A stretch of DNA of 64,000 bases from DASQJL01 sp036380835 (GTDB lineage Bacteria; Eisenbacteria; RBG-16-71-46; SZUA-252), in contig DASVDZ010000064.1 in NCBI GenBank assembly GCA_036380835.1, positions 1 through 64,000 of the forward strand, in the 5' to 3' direction. Below are positions 9,932 through 18,085 of the stretch, in pieces. The notes under the pieces were generated by a model. That model made no database searches. It had not been told where the DNA came from and saw only the letters and a program-made list of their open reading frames with translations. The position numbers and the translations under genes are program-made. Numbering within the stretch: the first letter of the stretch is position 1; every line of letters begins with the position of its first letter.

Positions 9932-10654
9932 TCATCGCGCGCCGTCGAGCCGTTCCACTTCGTCGAGGAGCTTCAAGAGGAGCGCTTGAGCCGCGTCGAG
10001 CACCCGCGTCGCGGGAATCGTCGCGCCGTCGCGGCGGAAGAGCGCGTCGAGGGCCTCGCGGTCGATGCCGAGGCGAGCGGCGCACCGCTCCGCGAGCGCC
10101 GCGCGCGTCGGAGGGATCGCCTCGCCCGTGAGGTGGAGGAGCCCCGACGCGGACGCGGCGATGGCGCTCGACGCCTGGGCGGCCCATCGCCGCGCGCCGT
10201 CCGGCGTGCCCGCCAGCGCGACGTAGGACACCGCGAAGCCCAGCTCCTGCGCCCGAAGCACGCGCTCCACCTGGGCGCGGAGCGGCGCGCGCTCGATCGC
10301 GATCGAGGCGAAGAGGTCGGGGCCGTGGAGCGCCACGTGCCGCTCGCGGATCAGGAGGTACTCGAGCGGGAAGGTGTCGCGCGACTGCTCGAGCGACTTC
10401 CGCGAGAGGAGGAGCGGGCGCACCACGCGCCGCTCGACCCACGCCTCGTGCGCGCCCCGAAGCGCGGTCAGCTCGCCGCTCCCCAGCGCCGTGAACACGA
10501 GTCCGACGTTCACGTCGGAATGATCGGGGTGGAACTCGCCGCTCGCCACGCTCCCGTAGACCATCGCCGCGATCAGCTTGTCGCCGACCGCGCGCTCCGC
10601 GGCGAGCACGGCCCCGCGCGCGGCCTCCATCGGATCGAATCGTTTCTTCGCCAT
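9932..10654 (-). CDS. Nucleotidyltransferase-like protein
   Basis: A 240-residue protein whose N-terminus matches the MNT-type nucleotidyltransferase fold: VYGSVASGEFHPDHSD at residues 32-47. The usual motif ends S-D-x-D, but here it reads SDVN: Asp47 is kept and the second metal ligand is Asn49. This may abolish transfer activity. The C-terminal two thirds are helical with no motif I recognise, though the layout fits an antitoxin-like or substrate-binding helical domain. It lies between lemA and the TPM gene, 24 bases downstream of the latter. The start ATG has GAGGAGAGG ahead of it. Confidence 0.6.
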   Translation of the reverse strand: MAKKRFDPMEAARGAVLAAERAVGDKLIAAMVYGSVASGEFHPDHSDVNVGLVFTALGSGELTALRGAHEAWVERRVVRPLLLSRKSLEQSRDTFPLEYLLIRERHVALHGPDLFASIAIERAPLRAQVERVLRAQELGFAVSYVALAGTPDGARRWAAQASSAIAASASGLLHLTGEAIPPTRAALAERCAARLGIDREALDALFRRDGATIPATRVLDAAQALLLKLLDEVERLDGAR

Positions 10655-10677
10655 GCCCCTCTCCTCGACGCGCCCCG

Positions 10678-11529
10678 CTAGAAGCGCCCGCTCGCGCCGC
10701 CGCCGCCGCTCATGCCGCCGCCGAATCCCCCGAACCCGCCGCCGCTCCCGCCGCTTCCGAATCCGCCCATGCCGCCGAAGCCGCCGAACCCGCCCCAGGG
10801 GCCGAAGAACCCTCCCCGGCGGAACCGGCGGCGCGAGCCCATCGCGCCGACGCGCGCGAGCGTGATGAAGAGGATCGCGAGGGCGAGGAGCGTCAGGAAC
10901 GCGCTCCCGTTTCCGCCCCGCTCCCCCGCGAGGGGAGGCGGGACCACGCCCGCGACTCCCGTCAGCGTCACGCCCTTCTCCTGCGCGATCACGGCGGCGA
11001 CGGCGCGCGCGCCGCGCAGGAGCCCCGGCCCGAACCGGTCGGCCGAGAGGTCGGGGCCCATCACGAGCCGGATGATGCCGCCGCAGCGTCCGTCGGGGAG
11101 CGCTCCCTCGAGCCCGTACCCGACCTCGATCCGAACCCGCCGCTCCTCGGCCGCGAGCAGGATCAGGACGCCGTCGTTCTCCGCCTTCCGCCCGATGCCC
11201 CACGCCGCGAAGAGGTCGGTCGCGACCGGCTCGATCTCCTCGCCCCCCAAGTCGGGCAGCGTGACGACCGCCAGCTCCGAGCCGCACTTCTCGCGAAGCT
11301 CGCGCGCGAGCGACTCCATCGAGTCGGCCGACGCGGCGTCTAAGACGCGCGCGAAGTCGTTGACGTGCCCGACCGGCGCCGGCCACTCGCGCGCCGCGGC
11401 GGGCGCCGCCCCAAGCGCGAGCGCGACCGCGAGGGCCCCGAGGGCGAACGCCGCCGCGCGCGCGAGCGCTGTTGCGCCGCGGGGCCGCGACCGCCTACGT
11501 CGAACGGTAGTTCGTGAACTGGAGATCAA
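10678..11529 (-). CDS. TPM-domain membrane protein
   Basis: A 283-residue YgcG/TPM-domain protein. A long basic n-region precedes a signal segment (about residues 20-46, ending AAPAAA). The TPM domain spans about 50-180, starting VNDFARVLD and including the acidic and GYGLEGALPDGRCGGI segments. A membrane helix follows (about 208-228) and the tail is a glycine/phenylalanine-rich stretch ending SGGGGASGRF, typical of the family. The only start in frame before the signal peptide is TTG at 11529, which overlaps yajQ by 35 bases. TPM proteins with LemA neighbours are common; function is unresolved. Confidence 0.8.
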   Translation of the reverse strand: MISSSRTTVRRRRSRPRGATALARAAAFALGALAVALALGAAPAAAREWPAPVGHVNDFARVLDAASADSMESLARELREKCGSELAVVTLPDLGGEEIEPVATDLFAAWGIGRKAENDGVLILLAAEERRVRIEVGYGLEGALPDGRCGGIIRLVMGPDLSADRFGPGLLRGARAVAAVIAQEKGVTLTGVAGVVPPPLAGERGGNGSAFLTLLALAILFITLARVGAMGSRRRFRRGGFFGPWGGFGGFGGMGGFGSGGSGGGFGGFGGGMSGGGGASGRF

Positions 11530-11992
11530 GACCGAAGTCCCGGCCCTTCACGGCCTGGATGATCGCCTGGAGGTCGTCGCGTTTCTTGCCGGTCACGCGC
11601 ACCTGGTCCTCCTGGATCTGCGCCTGGACCCGGACCCCGGTCCCCTTGATGAACTTGACGATCTCCTTCGCCTTCTCGGACGGAATTCCCTTCCGGATCG
11701 TCACGACCTGCCGCACCGCACCCTTGGCGGCCGGATCGATCTTCCCGTATTCGAGCGCCTTGAGCGAGACGCCCCGCTTCACGAGCTTCCCCTGGAGGAT
11801 GTCGATCACGGCCTTGAGCCGCGACTCGTCGTCCGAGAGAAGGGTGAGCGTCTCCTTCTCGAGGGTGATCTCGCTGACGCTTCCCTTGAAGTCGAAGCGC
11901 TGGCGGATCTCCTTCACCGCCTGCTGGACGGCGTTCGACACCTCCATCAGATCGACGTCGGAGACGATGTCGAACGAATTGTCTCCCGCCAT
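11495..11992 (-). CDS. yajQ: YajQ family nucleotide-binding protein
   Basis: A 165-residue YajQ protein, close to the usual 163. It begins AGDNSFDIVSDVDLMEV and has RFDFKGS and the C-terminal DFGLDLQFTNYR, all family signatures. Family members bind nucleic acid or nucleotides; some bind cyclic di-GMP, which cannot be inferred here. I chose the ATG at 11992, preceded by GGGGAGGG, over an upstream in-frame start whose added residues are arginine-rich and non-homologous. The downstream TPM gene starts within its 3' end. Confidence 0.92.
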   Translation of the reverse strand: MAGDNSFDIVSDVDLMEVSNAVQQAVKEIRQRFDFKGSVSEITLEKETLTLLSDDESRLKAVIDILQGKLVKRGVSLKALEYGKIDPAAKGAVRQVVTIRKGIPSEKAKEIVKFIKGTGVRVQAQIQEDQVRVTGKKRDDLQAIIQAVKGRDFGLDLQFTNYRST

Positions 11993-12036
11993 TCCCGCCC
12001 TCCCCTCTCGGCGGCGCCGGCCGCCGGACAAACGGA

Positions 12037-12071
12037 AGGGGAAGCAACGCGCGGATGCGCCTGCTTCCCCT
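12037..12071 (-). terminator. Hairpin terminator after the lipoprotein gene
   Basis: A 10-base perfect inverted repeat (AGGGGAAGCA at 12037-12046, partner at 12062-12071) with a 15-base loop. On the minus strand it is followed by TCCGTTTGT, a short T-rich run. It separates the small lipoprotein gene from yajQ. The remaining bases from 11993 to 12164 show nothing else clear apart from a weaker 6-bp hairpin at 12133-12150. Confidence 0.45.
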
Positions 12072-12164
12072 CCATCTACTGCGCGCTACTCTATGCGTCC
12101 TGCCGTAATCCCGATCGAAGCAAGTAGCGTTCGCCCGTGTCGGAACGGGCAGGCACCGTCGGGT

Positions 12165-12371
12165 TTAGTGGCCCGTCATCGCACCCGTACCATGCGACGT
12201 ATCCGGCATCGCGGCCGTGGAATCGGCCATCCCGCCGGCCGGCGGCGTCGTCTGCTCCATGCCGCTCTCCGTGCTGCTGGCGGGCTCCTCCTGCTTCTTG
12301 TTGCAGCCCAGCGCGAACACCAGCGCGAGCGCGAAGACGAACACCAGCGTGAGGGTCAAAAGCTTCTTCAT
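12165..12371 (-). CDS. Small lipoprotein
   Basis: A 68-residue protein with a lipoprotein signal: KKLLTLTLVFVFALALVF followed by a lipobox-like ALGC, so Cys23 is probably lipidated. The mature part is only about 45 residues, low in complexity and rich in Thr, Ser, Met, Pro and Gly, with no fold I recognise. A strong AAGGGAGGTGA site precedes the ATG, suggesting good expression. It has its own candidate promoter and terminator. Function unknown. Confidence 0.7.
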   Translation of the reverse strand: MKKLLTLTLVFVFALALVFALGCNKKQEEPASSTESGMEQTTPPAGGMADSTAAMPDTSHGTGAMTGH

Positions 12372-12555
12372 TCTGCTCTCACCTCCCTTCCATGCACTTC
12401 GGTTCTACGCGAACCCCGCGTCCCTTGCGAAACCCTGACACCCCATAAAGCAAAACACCACTGGATGCAGCGGTGCTTGGCCGAGGAATAGTTGTCGATC
12501 GTCGCATCGTTCCAAACCCCCCCTTGAAAAACCGGTTCGGGGCAGAACGTGCCGC

Positions 12556-12584
12556 ACACTAAGGCGGCCGGCGGGGGGTGTCAA
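12556..12584 (-). promoter_or_regulatory. Promoter for the small lipoprotein
   Basis: Minus-strand TTGACA (12579-12584), 17-base spacer, TAGTGT (12556-12561). It sits just past the cystathionine lyase stop codon and points to the lipoprotein gene, with a leader of about 180 bases. The rest of the 12372-12597 gap holds no coding signal I can see. Confidence 0.45.
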
Positions 12585-12597
12585 GGGGCTTCTTGGG

Positions 12598-13737
12598 TCA
12601 GAGCGCCGCGAGAGCCCGCTCGAGATCCAATCGGAGATCCTCGAGATCCTCGATTCCTACGGAAATTCTTACCAGACCGTCGGTTAACCCGGCCTTTTCC
12701 CGCTCCGTCCGGGGCACCGACGCGTGGGTCATCGTGGCGGGATGGCTGATGAGGCTCTCCACGCCGCCGAGACTCTCCGCCAGAGCGAAGAGGCGGGTCC
12801 GCTTGAGAACCGCGGCGCCCCGCTCGAGGCTCCCCGTGTCGAACGAGATCATGCCGCCGAATCCGGACGCCTGGCCCTTGTGCCGCTCGTGACCGGGGTG
12901 GCCGGGGAGGCCCGGGTAGTAGACGCGCGAGAGCTTGGGGTGCGTCGCGAGCCACGCGGCGATCGCGCGCGCGTTCGTCTCGTGCCGGTCCATGCGGACC
13001 GCGAGCGTCTTGAGCCCCCGCAGCACGAGGAAGCAGTCCATGGGGCCGGGCACCGCGCCGACCGCGTTCTGCAGGAAGCGGAGCCGCTCCGCCGAGGGAG
13101 GATCGTTCACCACGACCGCGCCGCCGACCATGTCGCTGTGCCCGTTCAGGTACTTGGTCGTGCTGTAGACCACGAGGTGGGCGCCCAGCTCGATCGGACG
13201 CTGGAAGTAGGGGGTCATGAACGTGTTGTCCACGCAGAGGCGCGCGCCCCGTTCCCGCGCGATCGCGGAGAGCGCGCGCAGGTCGGAGACGATCATGGAG
13301 GGGTTGGTCGGCGTCTCCACGTAGAGGAGCTTCGTGTTCGGCCGGAACGCCGCGGCCACCGCCGCCGCGTCCGACGTGTCCACGTACGTGAACGTCACGC
13401 CGTAGTTCGCCATGACCTGGTCGAAGAACCGGAAGGTCCCACCGTACATGTTGTTCGAGGAGACGACGTGGTCCCCCGAGCGGAGGAGCCCGGCGACCGC
13501 CGAGATCGCCGCCATCCCGGACGCGAACGCGAACGCGGATTCCCCTTTGTCGAGCGTCGCGAGGCAGCGCTCGAGCGCGAGGCGCGTCGGGTTCTGCGTG
13601 CGCGCGTACTCGAATCCCTTGTGCTTCCCCAGCTCCTCCTGGACGTACGTCGAGGTCTGGTAGATCGGGATCGAGATGGCGCCGGTCGAAGGGTCGGGCG
13701 GCTGCCCGGCGTGGATCGCGTCGGTCGAGAAGCCCAT
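12598..13737 (-). CDS. mccB: Cystathionine gamma-lyase/synthase (PLP enzyme)
   Basis: A 379-residue Cys/Met-metabolism PLP enzyme. The PLP lysine is Lys195 in STTKYLNGHSD; the phosphate-cup segment FASGMAAISA and YVETPTNP (cofactor aspartate follows at CVDNTF) are intact, as is the C-terminal SLGGVESLISHPATMTH. It starts three bases after the cystathionine beta-synthase stop, so the pair is a unit that turns homocysteine into cysteine via cystathionine. This neighbour favours a gamma-lyase over a MetB gamma-synthase role, but the fold is shared. Confidence 0.88.
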   Translation of the reverse strand: MGFSTDAIHAGQPPDPSTGAISIPIYQTSTYVQEELGKHKGFEYARTQNPTRLALERCLATLDKGESAFAFASGMAAISAVAGLLRSGDHVVSSNNMYGGTFRFFDQVMANYGVTFTYVDTSDAAAVAAAFRPNTKLLYVETPTNPSMIVSDLRALSAIARERGARLCVDNTFMTPYFQRPIELGAHLVVYSTTKYLNGHSDMVGGAVVVNDPPSAERLRFLQNAVGAVPGPMDCFLVLRGLKTLAVRMDRHETNARAIAAWLATHPKLSRVYYPGLPGHPGHERHKGQASGFGGMISFDTGSLERGAAVLKRTRLFALAESLGGVESLISHPATMTHASVPRTEREKAGLTDGLVRISVGIEDLEDLRLDLERALAAL

Positions 13738-13740
13738 CGG

Positions 13741-15201
13741 CTAGGTCGTGATGTATTCGAGGAGGTCGAAGCGCGTCAGGATGCCGGCCGGCCGCCCCGA
13801 CTCGTCCACCGCCACGGCGGCGTTGCTCGCGGCGAGGAGCTTCATCACCCGCGGCAGATGGGCGTCCAGGGGCACGGTCGGGAGCGGCTTCTCGAGGAGG
13901 TACTCGAGCCGCGTGTCGCCCTGCGCGTTCCCGCTCAGCACGGTCTGGAGCAGGGCGCCCTCCGTGACCGAGCCGACCACCTTCCCGTCCTTGAGGACCG
14001 GAAGCTGCGAGATGTTGAATTCCCGGATCAGGTCGAGCGCCCGGGAGCAGGTCTCGTCGTAGTTCACCGAGACGAGCGTCGGCACGTGGTTTCGCTTGCC
14101 CCGCACCACGTCGCCCACGGTGACCGCGCTCGAATCGAGAAGGCGGTTGTCGCGCATCCACTCGTCCGAGTGGACCTTGCTCAGATAGCGCTCGCCCGTG
14201 TCGGGGATGAGCACGACGACCGTTTCCCCTTCCTTCGCCTGCCGGGCGACCTGGAGCGCGACCGTCAGGGCGGTGCCGGAGGAACCGCCCGCCAGGATCC
14301 CCTCCTCGCGGGCGAGGCGCCTCGCGGTGTTCAGCGACTGGAAGTCGTTCACCTGGACGATCTCGTCGATCACCGAGAAGTCGGTCGTGCCCGGAATGAA
14401 GTCCTCGCCGATCCCCTCCACCTTGTACGTCTTCGCCGGGACCATCTGCTTCGTGTAGAAGAAGTCCTTCAGGATGGAGCCGACCGGATCGGCGCCGATC
14501 ACCTTGATCTTCGGGTTCTTGCTCTTGAGGTACCGCGACGTCCCGCTGATCGTGCCGCCGGTGCCGAGCGACGCCACGAAGTAGTCGATCTTCCCGCCGG
14601 TCTGGTTCCAGATCTCCGGGCCGGTGCTGCGGAAGTGCGCCTCGGGATTCGTCGGGTTGAAGTACTGGTTCGCGAGGTACGCCCCGGGGATCTCCCGCGC
14701 GAGCCGGCGCGCCACCTCGTAGTAGGACTCGGGGGAGTCGGGCGGCACCGCCGTCGGCGTCACGATCACCTCGGCGCCGAACGACTTGAGCAGGTTGATC
14801 TTCTCGATGCTCACCTTGTCCGGCATGCAGAGGATCGCCCGGTATCCCTTCACCGCCGCCACCATCGCGAGGCCGGTCCCCGTGTTGCCCGACGTCGCCT
14901 CGACGATGGTGCCGCCCGGCTTGAGGAGACCCTTCGCCTCGGCCTCAGAGACGATCGCCACGGCGATGCGATCCTTCACCGAGCCGCCGGGGTTGAAGTA
15001 CTCGACCTTGGCGAGCACGGTCGCCTTGCAGTCCTGCGCCATGTGCCGGATGCGGACGAGCGGCGTCTCGCCGATCGTCTCGAGGATGGAATCGTAGATC
15101 CGCGGCGCGGCCGCCGAAGCGGCGCTCGTCGAGGGGGCGGAGCCGGAAGCGCGATTCAAGGGTCGTCCCGTGTCGTTGAGGGTGCGTTTCGGGTCAGTCA
15201 C
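13741..15201 (-). CDS. cbs: Cystathionine beta-synthase with CBS domains
   Basis: A 486-residue PLP-dependent beta-synthase that joins serine and homocysteine. Lys76 in NPGGSVKDR is the PLP lysine; EATSGNTGTG, GTGGTISG and GGSSGTA form the cofactor pocket. Residues about 350-486 are two CBS repeats, as in eukaryotic and some bacterial CBS enzymes, where they may bind adenosyl ligands. There is no N-terminal heme segment. The start is uncertain: GTG at 15201 sits almost on top of a candidate promoter whose transcript would begin near 15198, so TTG at 15159 (472 residues) is a serious alternative; residues before about 33 are low-complexity. Confidence 0.9.
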   Translation of the reverse strand: MTDPKRTLNDTGRPLNRASGSAPSTSAASAAAPRIYDSILETIGETPLVRIRHMAQDCKATVLAKVEYFNPGGSVKDRIAVAIVSEAEAKGLLKPGGTIVEATSGNTGTGLAMVAAVKGYRAILCMPDKVSIEKINLLKSFGAEVIVTPTAVPPDSPESYYEVARRLAREIPGAYLANQYFNPTNPEAHFRSTGPEIWNQTGGKIDYFVASLGTGGTISGTSRYLKSKNPKIKVIGADPVGSILKDFFYTKQMVPAKTYKVEGIGEDFIPGTTDFSVIDEIVQVNDFQSLNTARRLAREEGILAGGSSGTALTVALQVARQAKEGETVVVLIPDTGERYLSKVHSDEWMRDNRLLDSSAVTVGDVVRGKRNHVPTLVSVNYDETCSRALDLIREFNISQLPVLKDGKVVGSVTEGALLQTVLSGNAQGDTRLEYLLEKPLPTVPLDAHLPRVMKLLAASNAAVAVDESGRPAGILTRFDLLEYITT

Positions 15202-15204
15202 GAA

Positions 15205-15233
15205 ACGCTACGGGCCGGGACGGCCCCGGTCAA
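15205..15233 (-). promoter_or_regulatory. Promoter for cbs-mccB
   Basis: Minus-strand TTGACC (15228-15233), 17-base spacer, TAGCGT (15205-15210), in the 40-base gap between the receiver gene and cbs. The same -10 hexamer recurs upstream of the core-MetE pair and of the HemC-like gene. Confidence 0.5.
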
Positions 15234-15241
15234 GGGTCGAT

Positions 15242-15643
15242 TTAGGAGCGCGACGCGGCCGACGCCTTGAGCAGGGAGGCGACGTGGCCGAGGATCTCCT
15301 GGAAGTCGTACGGCTTCGTGACGAAGTGGTTGGCCCCCATTTCGTGCGCGAGCGTCTGGTCGCCCTCCTGGGTCCGCGCCGAGAGGATCATGATCGGAAT
15401 GTGCTTGTAGCGCTCGTCGAACTTGAGCAGCCGGCAGACCTTGTACCCGTCCAGCTTCGGGAGCATCAGGTCGAGGAGGATGATGTCGGGCTTGAGATCG
15501 CGCGCCTTCTTCAATCCCTCCTGTCCGTCCGACGCCACCTCCACCTGGTAGCCCGCGGCCTTCAGGCCGAACTCGAGAATCCGGACGAGATCCGGCTCGT
15601 CGTCGACGACGAGGACGCGGGCGCGCGGCTGATCCTGGCTCAT
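15242..15643 (-). CDS. Single-domain response regulator
   Basis: A 133-residue stand-alone CheY-like receiver. The acidic pocket is VVDDEPD (residues 12-18), the phosphorylated aspartate is Asp58 in LLDLMLP, the switch Ser/Thr lies in LSART and the conserved lysine is Lys110 in VTKPYD. It has no output domain. It is the last gene of the pilus operon, 18 bases after pilQ, so a PilG/PilH-like role in pilus or motility control is the natural guess. No cognate kinase is adjacent. Confidence 0.9.
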   Translation of the reverse strand: MSQDQPRARVLVVDDEPDLVRILEFGLKAAGYQVEVASDGQEGLKKARDLKPDIILLDLMLPKLDGYKVCRLLKFDERYKHIPIMILSARTQEGDQTLAHEMGANHFVTKPYDFQEILGHVASLLKASAASRS

Positions 15644-15661
15644 ACGTTCGCTCCCTCCTCC

Positions 15662-17002
15662 CTACATCCCGAGCAGATGCGGGGTCACGAAGATCATGAG
15701 ATCCACCTTCTGTTGCTGCGTGGCCGTGTGCTTGAAGAGCGCGCCGAGGATCGGGATGTCGCCCAGGAACGGCACCTTGCGGACGACCTTCATGTCCACG
15801 GTCTTGATCAGCCCGCCGATCATCACGGTCTCCCCGCTCCGCACGACGACCTGCGTCGTGGCCGAACGCGTCGACGTCACGGGGCGCTCGTTGAACTGGC
15901 CCCGGTACTCGACGATCTCGCTCAGCTCGGGGCTCACGGTGAGGACCATGGACGAGTCCTCGGCCACGTGCGGCGTGACGAGGAGGCGGACGCCCACCTT
16001 CTTCTCGTCGTAGCCCGTGATCTCGAGCGTGCCGGTCTCCTTGAGCCGCTCGTACTTGGCGATCGGGACGACGGTGCCCACCACGATCTCCGCCTGCTGG
16101 TTGTCGAGCGTCGTGACCTGGGGCGCGGAGACGAGATTGGTGCTCGACGTCTCCTTCAGGATGTCCATCGCGACCGAGAACTCCTGGAAGGAGAGCTTCC
16201 CGAACGTGAAGTCGCTCGGCGAAGCGTAGGGGAACGTCTGCCCCGGCGGGAAGGAGGGCCCCACGCCGCCGACCTGGTTGTTCGGGTTCGGCTCCGCCGT
16301 GAAGTCGCCCGACCCCTGGGTCTTCGGGAACGGGAAGGTCGTCGGGAGGACCGCCCCGGTCGCGCTCGCGCGGAGCTGCCAGTCGACGCCGAGCTTCTCG
16401 TCCTTGCCGAGCGTGGTCTCGACGAGCTTCGCCTCGATCGCCACGAGGCCCGGACGGGCGTCCATCTGACGGAGCACCGAGGCGACCCGCTCGACGCGGG
16501 CCGGCGTGTCGGTCACGATCAGCGCGTTCGCGCGGGCGCCGTTCTGCGTCTCGGCGAGCGCCGCGCCGCCTTCCAGTCCCGTCGCCGCCCCGACCCGGCC
16601 GGAGAACGGCTCGGCCGATCCCTTGTCGCTCAGCACCTTCCGGACCGCCGCCGCCGCCGCGGAGGGGTCGAGGTAGTCGAGCGGGAAGACGCGCGAGACG
16701 AACCCCGCGGGATTCACGAGGAGCACGTTCCCCTCGAAGCGGGTGTCGCACCCGGCGGCCTCGGAGACGTAGCGCACGGCCTCCTCGAAGGTGACGCCCG
16801 TCAGATTGGCGGTGACGGTCCCGCCGCCGTCCTTCCCCATCACCGTGCCGACGCCGAACTGCGCGGCGATCAGGCGGAGCGCGTCCTGCGCCCGGACCTC
16901 CTTGAAGTTGAACGTCGCCCGTCCCTGAGGCTGGGCGGGCGCCTCGCCCGAGAACGCCACGAGCGCGGCGACGAGAGCGAGCGCGGCGAGGAACCGATTC
17001 AT
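15662..17002 (-). CDS. pilQ: Type IV pilus secretin PilQ
   Basis: A 446-residue secretin, the outer-membrane ring through which the pilus passes. After a signal peptide (1-23) come an N0/STN-like domain (about 28-95), one N1-type domain (about 100-185, NALIVTDTPARVERV) and the C-terminal secretin domain with VPFLGDIPILGALFK and the terminal VDLMIFVTPHLL. It is short: proteobacterial PilQ also has AMIN domains, which are missing here. ATG at 17002 overlaps the pilP stop (ATGA) and has AAAGGAGA. Confidence 0.9.
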   Translation of the reverse strand: MNRFLAALALVAALVAFSGEAPAQPQGRATFNFKEVRAQDALRLIAAQFGVGTVMGKDGGGTVTANLTGVTFEEAVRYVSEAAGCDTRFEGNVLLVNPAGFVSRVFPLDYLDPSAAAAAVRKVLSDKGSAEPFSGRVGAATGLEGGAALAETQNGARANALIVTDTPARVERVASVLRQMDARPGLVAIEAKLVETTLGKDEKLGVDWQLRASATGAVLPTTFPFPKTQGSGDFTAEPNPNNQVGGVGPSFPPGQTFPYASPSDFTFGKLSFQEFSVAMDILKETSSTNLVSAPQVTTLDNQQAEIVVGTVVPIAKYERLKETGTLEITGYDEKKVGVRLLVTPHVAEDSSMVLTVSPELSEIVEYRGQFNERPVTSTRSATTQVVVRSGETVMIGGLIKTVDMKVVRKVPFLGDIPILGALFKHTATQQQKVDLMIFVTPHLLGM

Positions 17003-17490
17003 GAACCGTCTCCTTTGAGCGTGAGCGTCGTCACGGTTCCGTCGTCGAGGAGCAGCACCGATCGCGTTCCGATCTGCAGCACCTCGCGGGAGCCGACGCG
17101 CTCCCCCTCCCGGTAGATCTCTCCGTTGATCAGCGCCGTCCGCCCGCTGGGACCGTTCATCACGCCCTGCAGCACGAGCCCGATCGGGGCCGCGCGGGCG
17201 GGCGACCGGCGCGCGAACGCCTCGTCCAGCGGCCCCTTCCCGAACCGCTGGTCGAACGGATCGCGCCCCCACCCCTCGGCGGTCGGCGTCGACGGCTCGG
17301 TCTTTCCCGGCGTCGCGATCGCCGCCACGGACGGTGGCGGCGGACCGCCAGCGGCCCGAGCCCGCTCCCGGAGCGCCTTCTCGCGCTCGTCGAGCGACTG
17401 GATCCAGAAGAGGGTCGCGGCGAGGAGGCCGAGGAGCACGTACGTCCGGCCGTTCATCCCCCGCTTCGCCTGTTCCCGCCACCAGTCCAT
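16999..17490 (-). CDS. pilP: PilP-like pilus assembly protein
   Basis: A 163-residue inner-membrane-anchored protein: one N-terminal transmembrane segment (about 13-29), a Pro/Ala-rich linker, and a C-terminal beta domain (about 102-160) with LVLQGVMNGPSGRTALING and GTRSVLLLDDGTVTTLTL. This matches the PilP/GspC homology-region type that binds the secretin. Unlike many PilP proteins it shows a membrane helix rather than a lipobox. Its place between pilO and pilQ supports the call more than sequence similarity does. Strong GAGGGAAG site before ATG 17490. Confidence 0.75.
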   Translation of the reverse strand: MDWWREQAKRGMNGRTYVLLGLLAATLFWIQSLDEREKALRERARAAGGPPPPSVAAIATPGKTEPSTPTAEGWGRDPFDQRFGKGPLDEAFARRSPARAAPIGLVLQGVMNGPSGRTALINGEIYREGERVGSREVLQIGTRSVLLLDDGTVTTLTLKGDGS

Positions 17491-17505
17491 CGCTTCCCTC
17501 GGTCG

Positions 17506-18078
17506 TCAGGGCGTGCCGTAGAGCCAGATCGTGACGTCGGCCGTCAGGTCCGGGTAGGCGCGCGCGTCGTACGCGACGTCCACCGCGCGGACCACCACCA
17601 ACTGGTCCATCGATTCCACCGCGGCGAGGTACTCCCCGAGCGCGCGGTAGGGCGCCGTGAGGCGGAACCGAAGCTCCGCCTTGCGGTACGTCTCGACGCG
17701 GCCGGACGCGTCGGTGACCGACACGTCCTCCCATCCGCCGGCCGGCTGGATCAACTCCGTCTTGACCTTGCCCCGGTCCGCGATCGGGGCCACCTCGCGA
17801 AGGTAGGTCGCCACCATCGAGCGCGCCGGCCTCGCGTGCCGCGACGTGAACTGTGCGACGTCCTGGCCGGGATGCGCCCGCTTCCACGCCTCGATGTCCT
17901 GGAAGCCGCGCTGGAGGTCGGCCAGCTCCCCCTCCAGACGACGGCGCTCCTCGCGCAGCGAACCCGCCTCCCGACTCCGCGGGGCGACGAACGCGGTCCT
18001 CGCGATGCCGGTCGAGGCCACGAGCGCGGCCAGAATCACCACGTGGCCGAGGTACGGCTGTCGAATCGAACGTCCCAC
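17506..18078 (-). CDS. pilO: PilO-like pilus assembly protein
   Basis: A 190-residue protein with one N-terminal membrane helix (about 12-30), a coiled-coil stretch (about 36-70) and a C-terminal ferredoxin-like domain ending TADVTIWLYGTP. This is the PilO architecture; PilO pairs with PilN in the inner-membrane alignment complex. The start is GTG at 18078, seven bases after the PilM-PilN stop. Sequence identity to known PilO is low by eye, so position in the M-N-O-P-Q order carries weight. Confidence 0.75.
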   Translation of the reverse strand: MGRSIRQPYLGHVVILAALVASTGIARTAFVAPRSREAGSLREERRRLEGELADLQRGFQDIEAWKRAHPGQDVAQFTSRHARPARSMVATYLREVAPIADRGKVKTELIQPAGGWEDVSVTDASGRVETYRKAELRFRLTAPYRALGEYLAAVESMDQLVVVRAVDVAYDARAYPDLTADVTIWLYGTP

Positions 18079-18085
18079 GTCCCCT

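Noticed and set aside
12372..12597. Possible small gene or tRNA in the gap before the lipoprotein gene
   Set aside because: No cloverleaf or T-loop GTTCGAA-type sequence was found and short frames there have no start with a ribosome site; only promoter-like elements remain.
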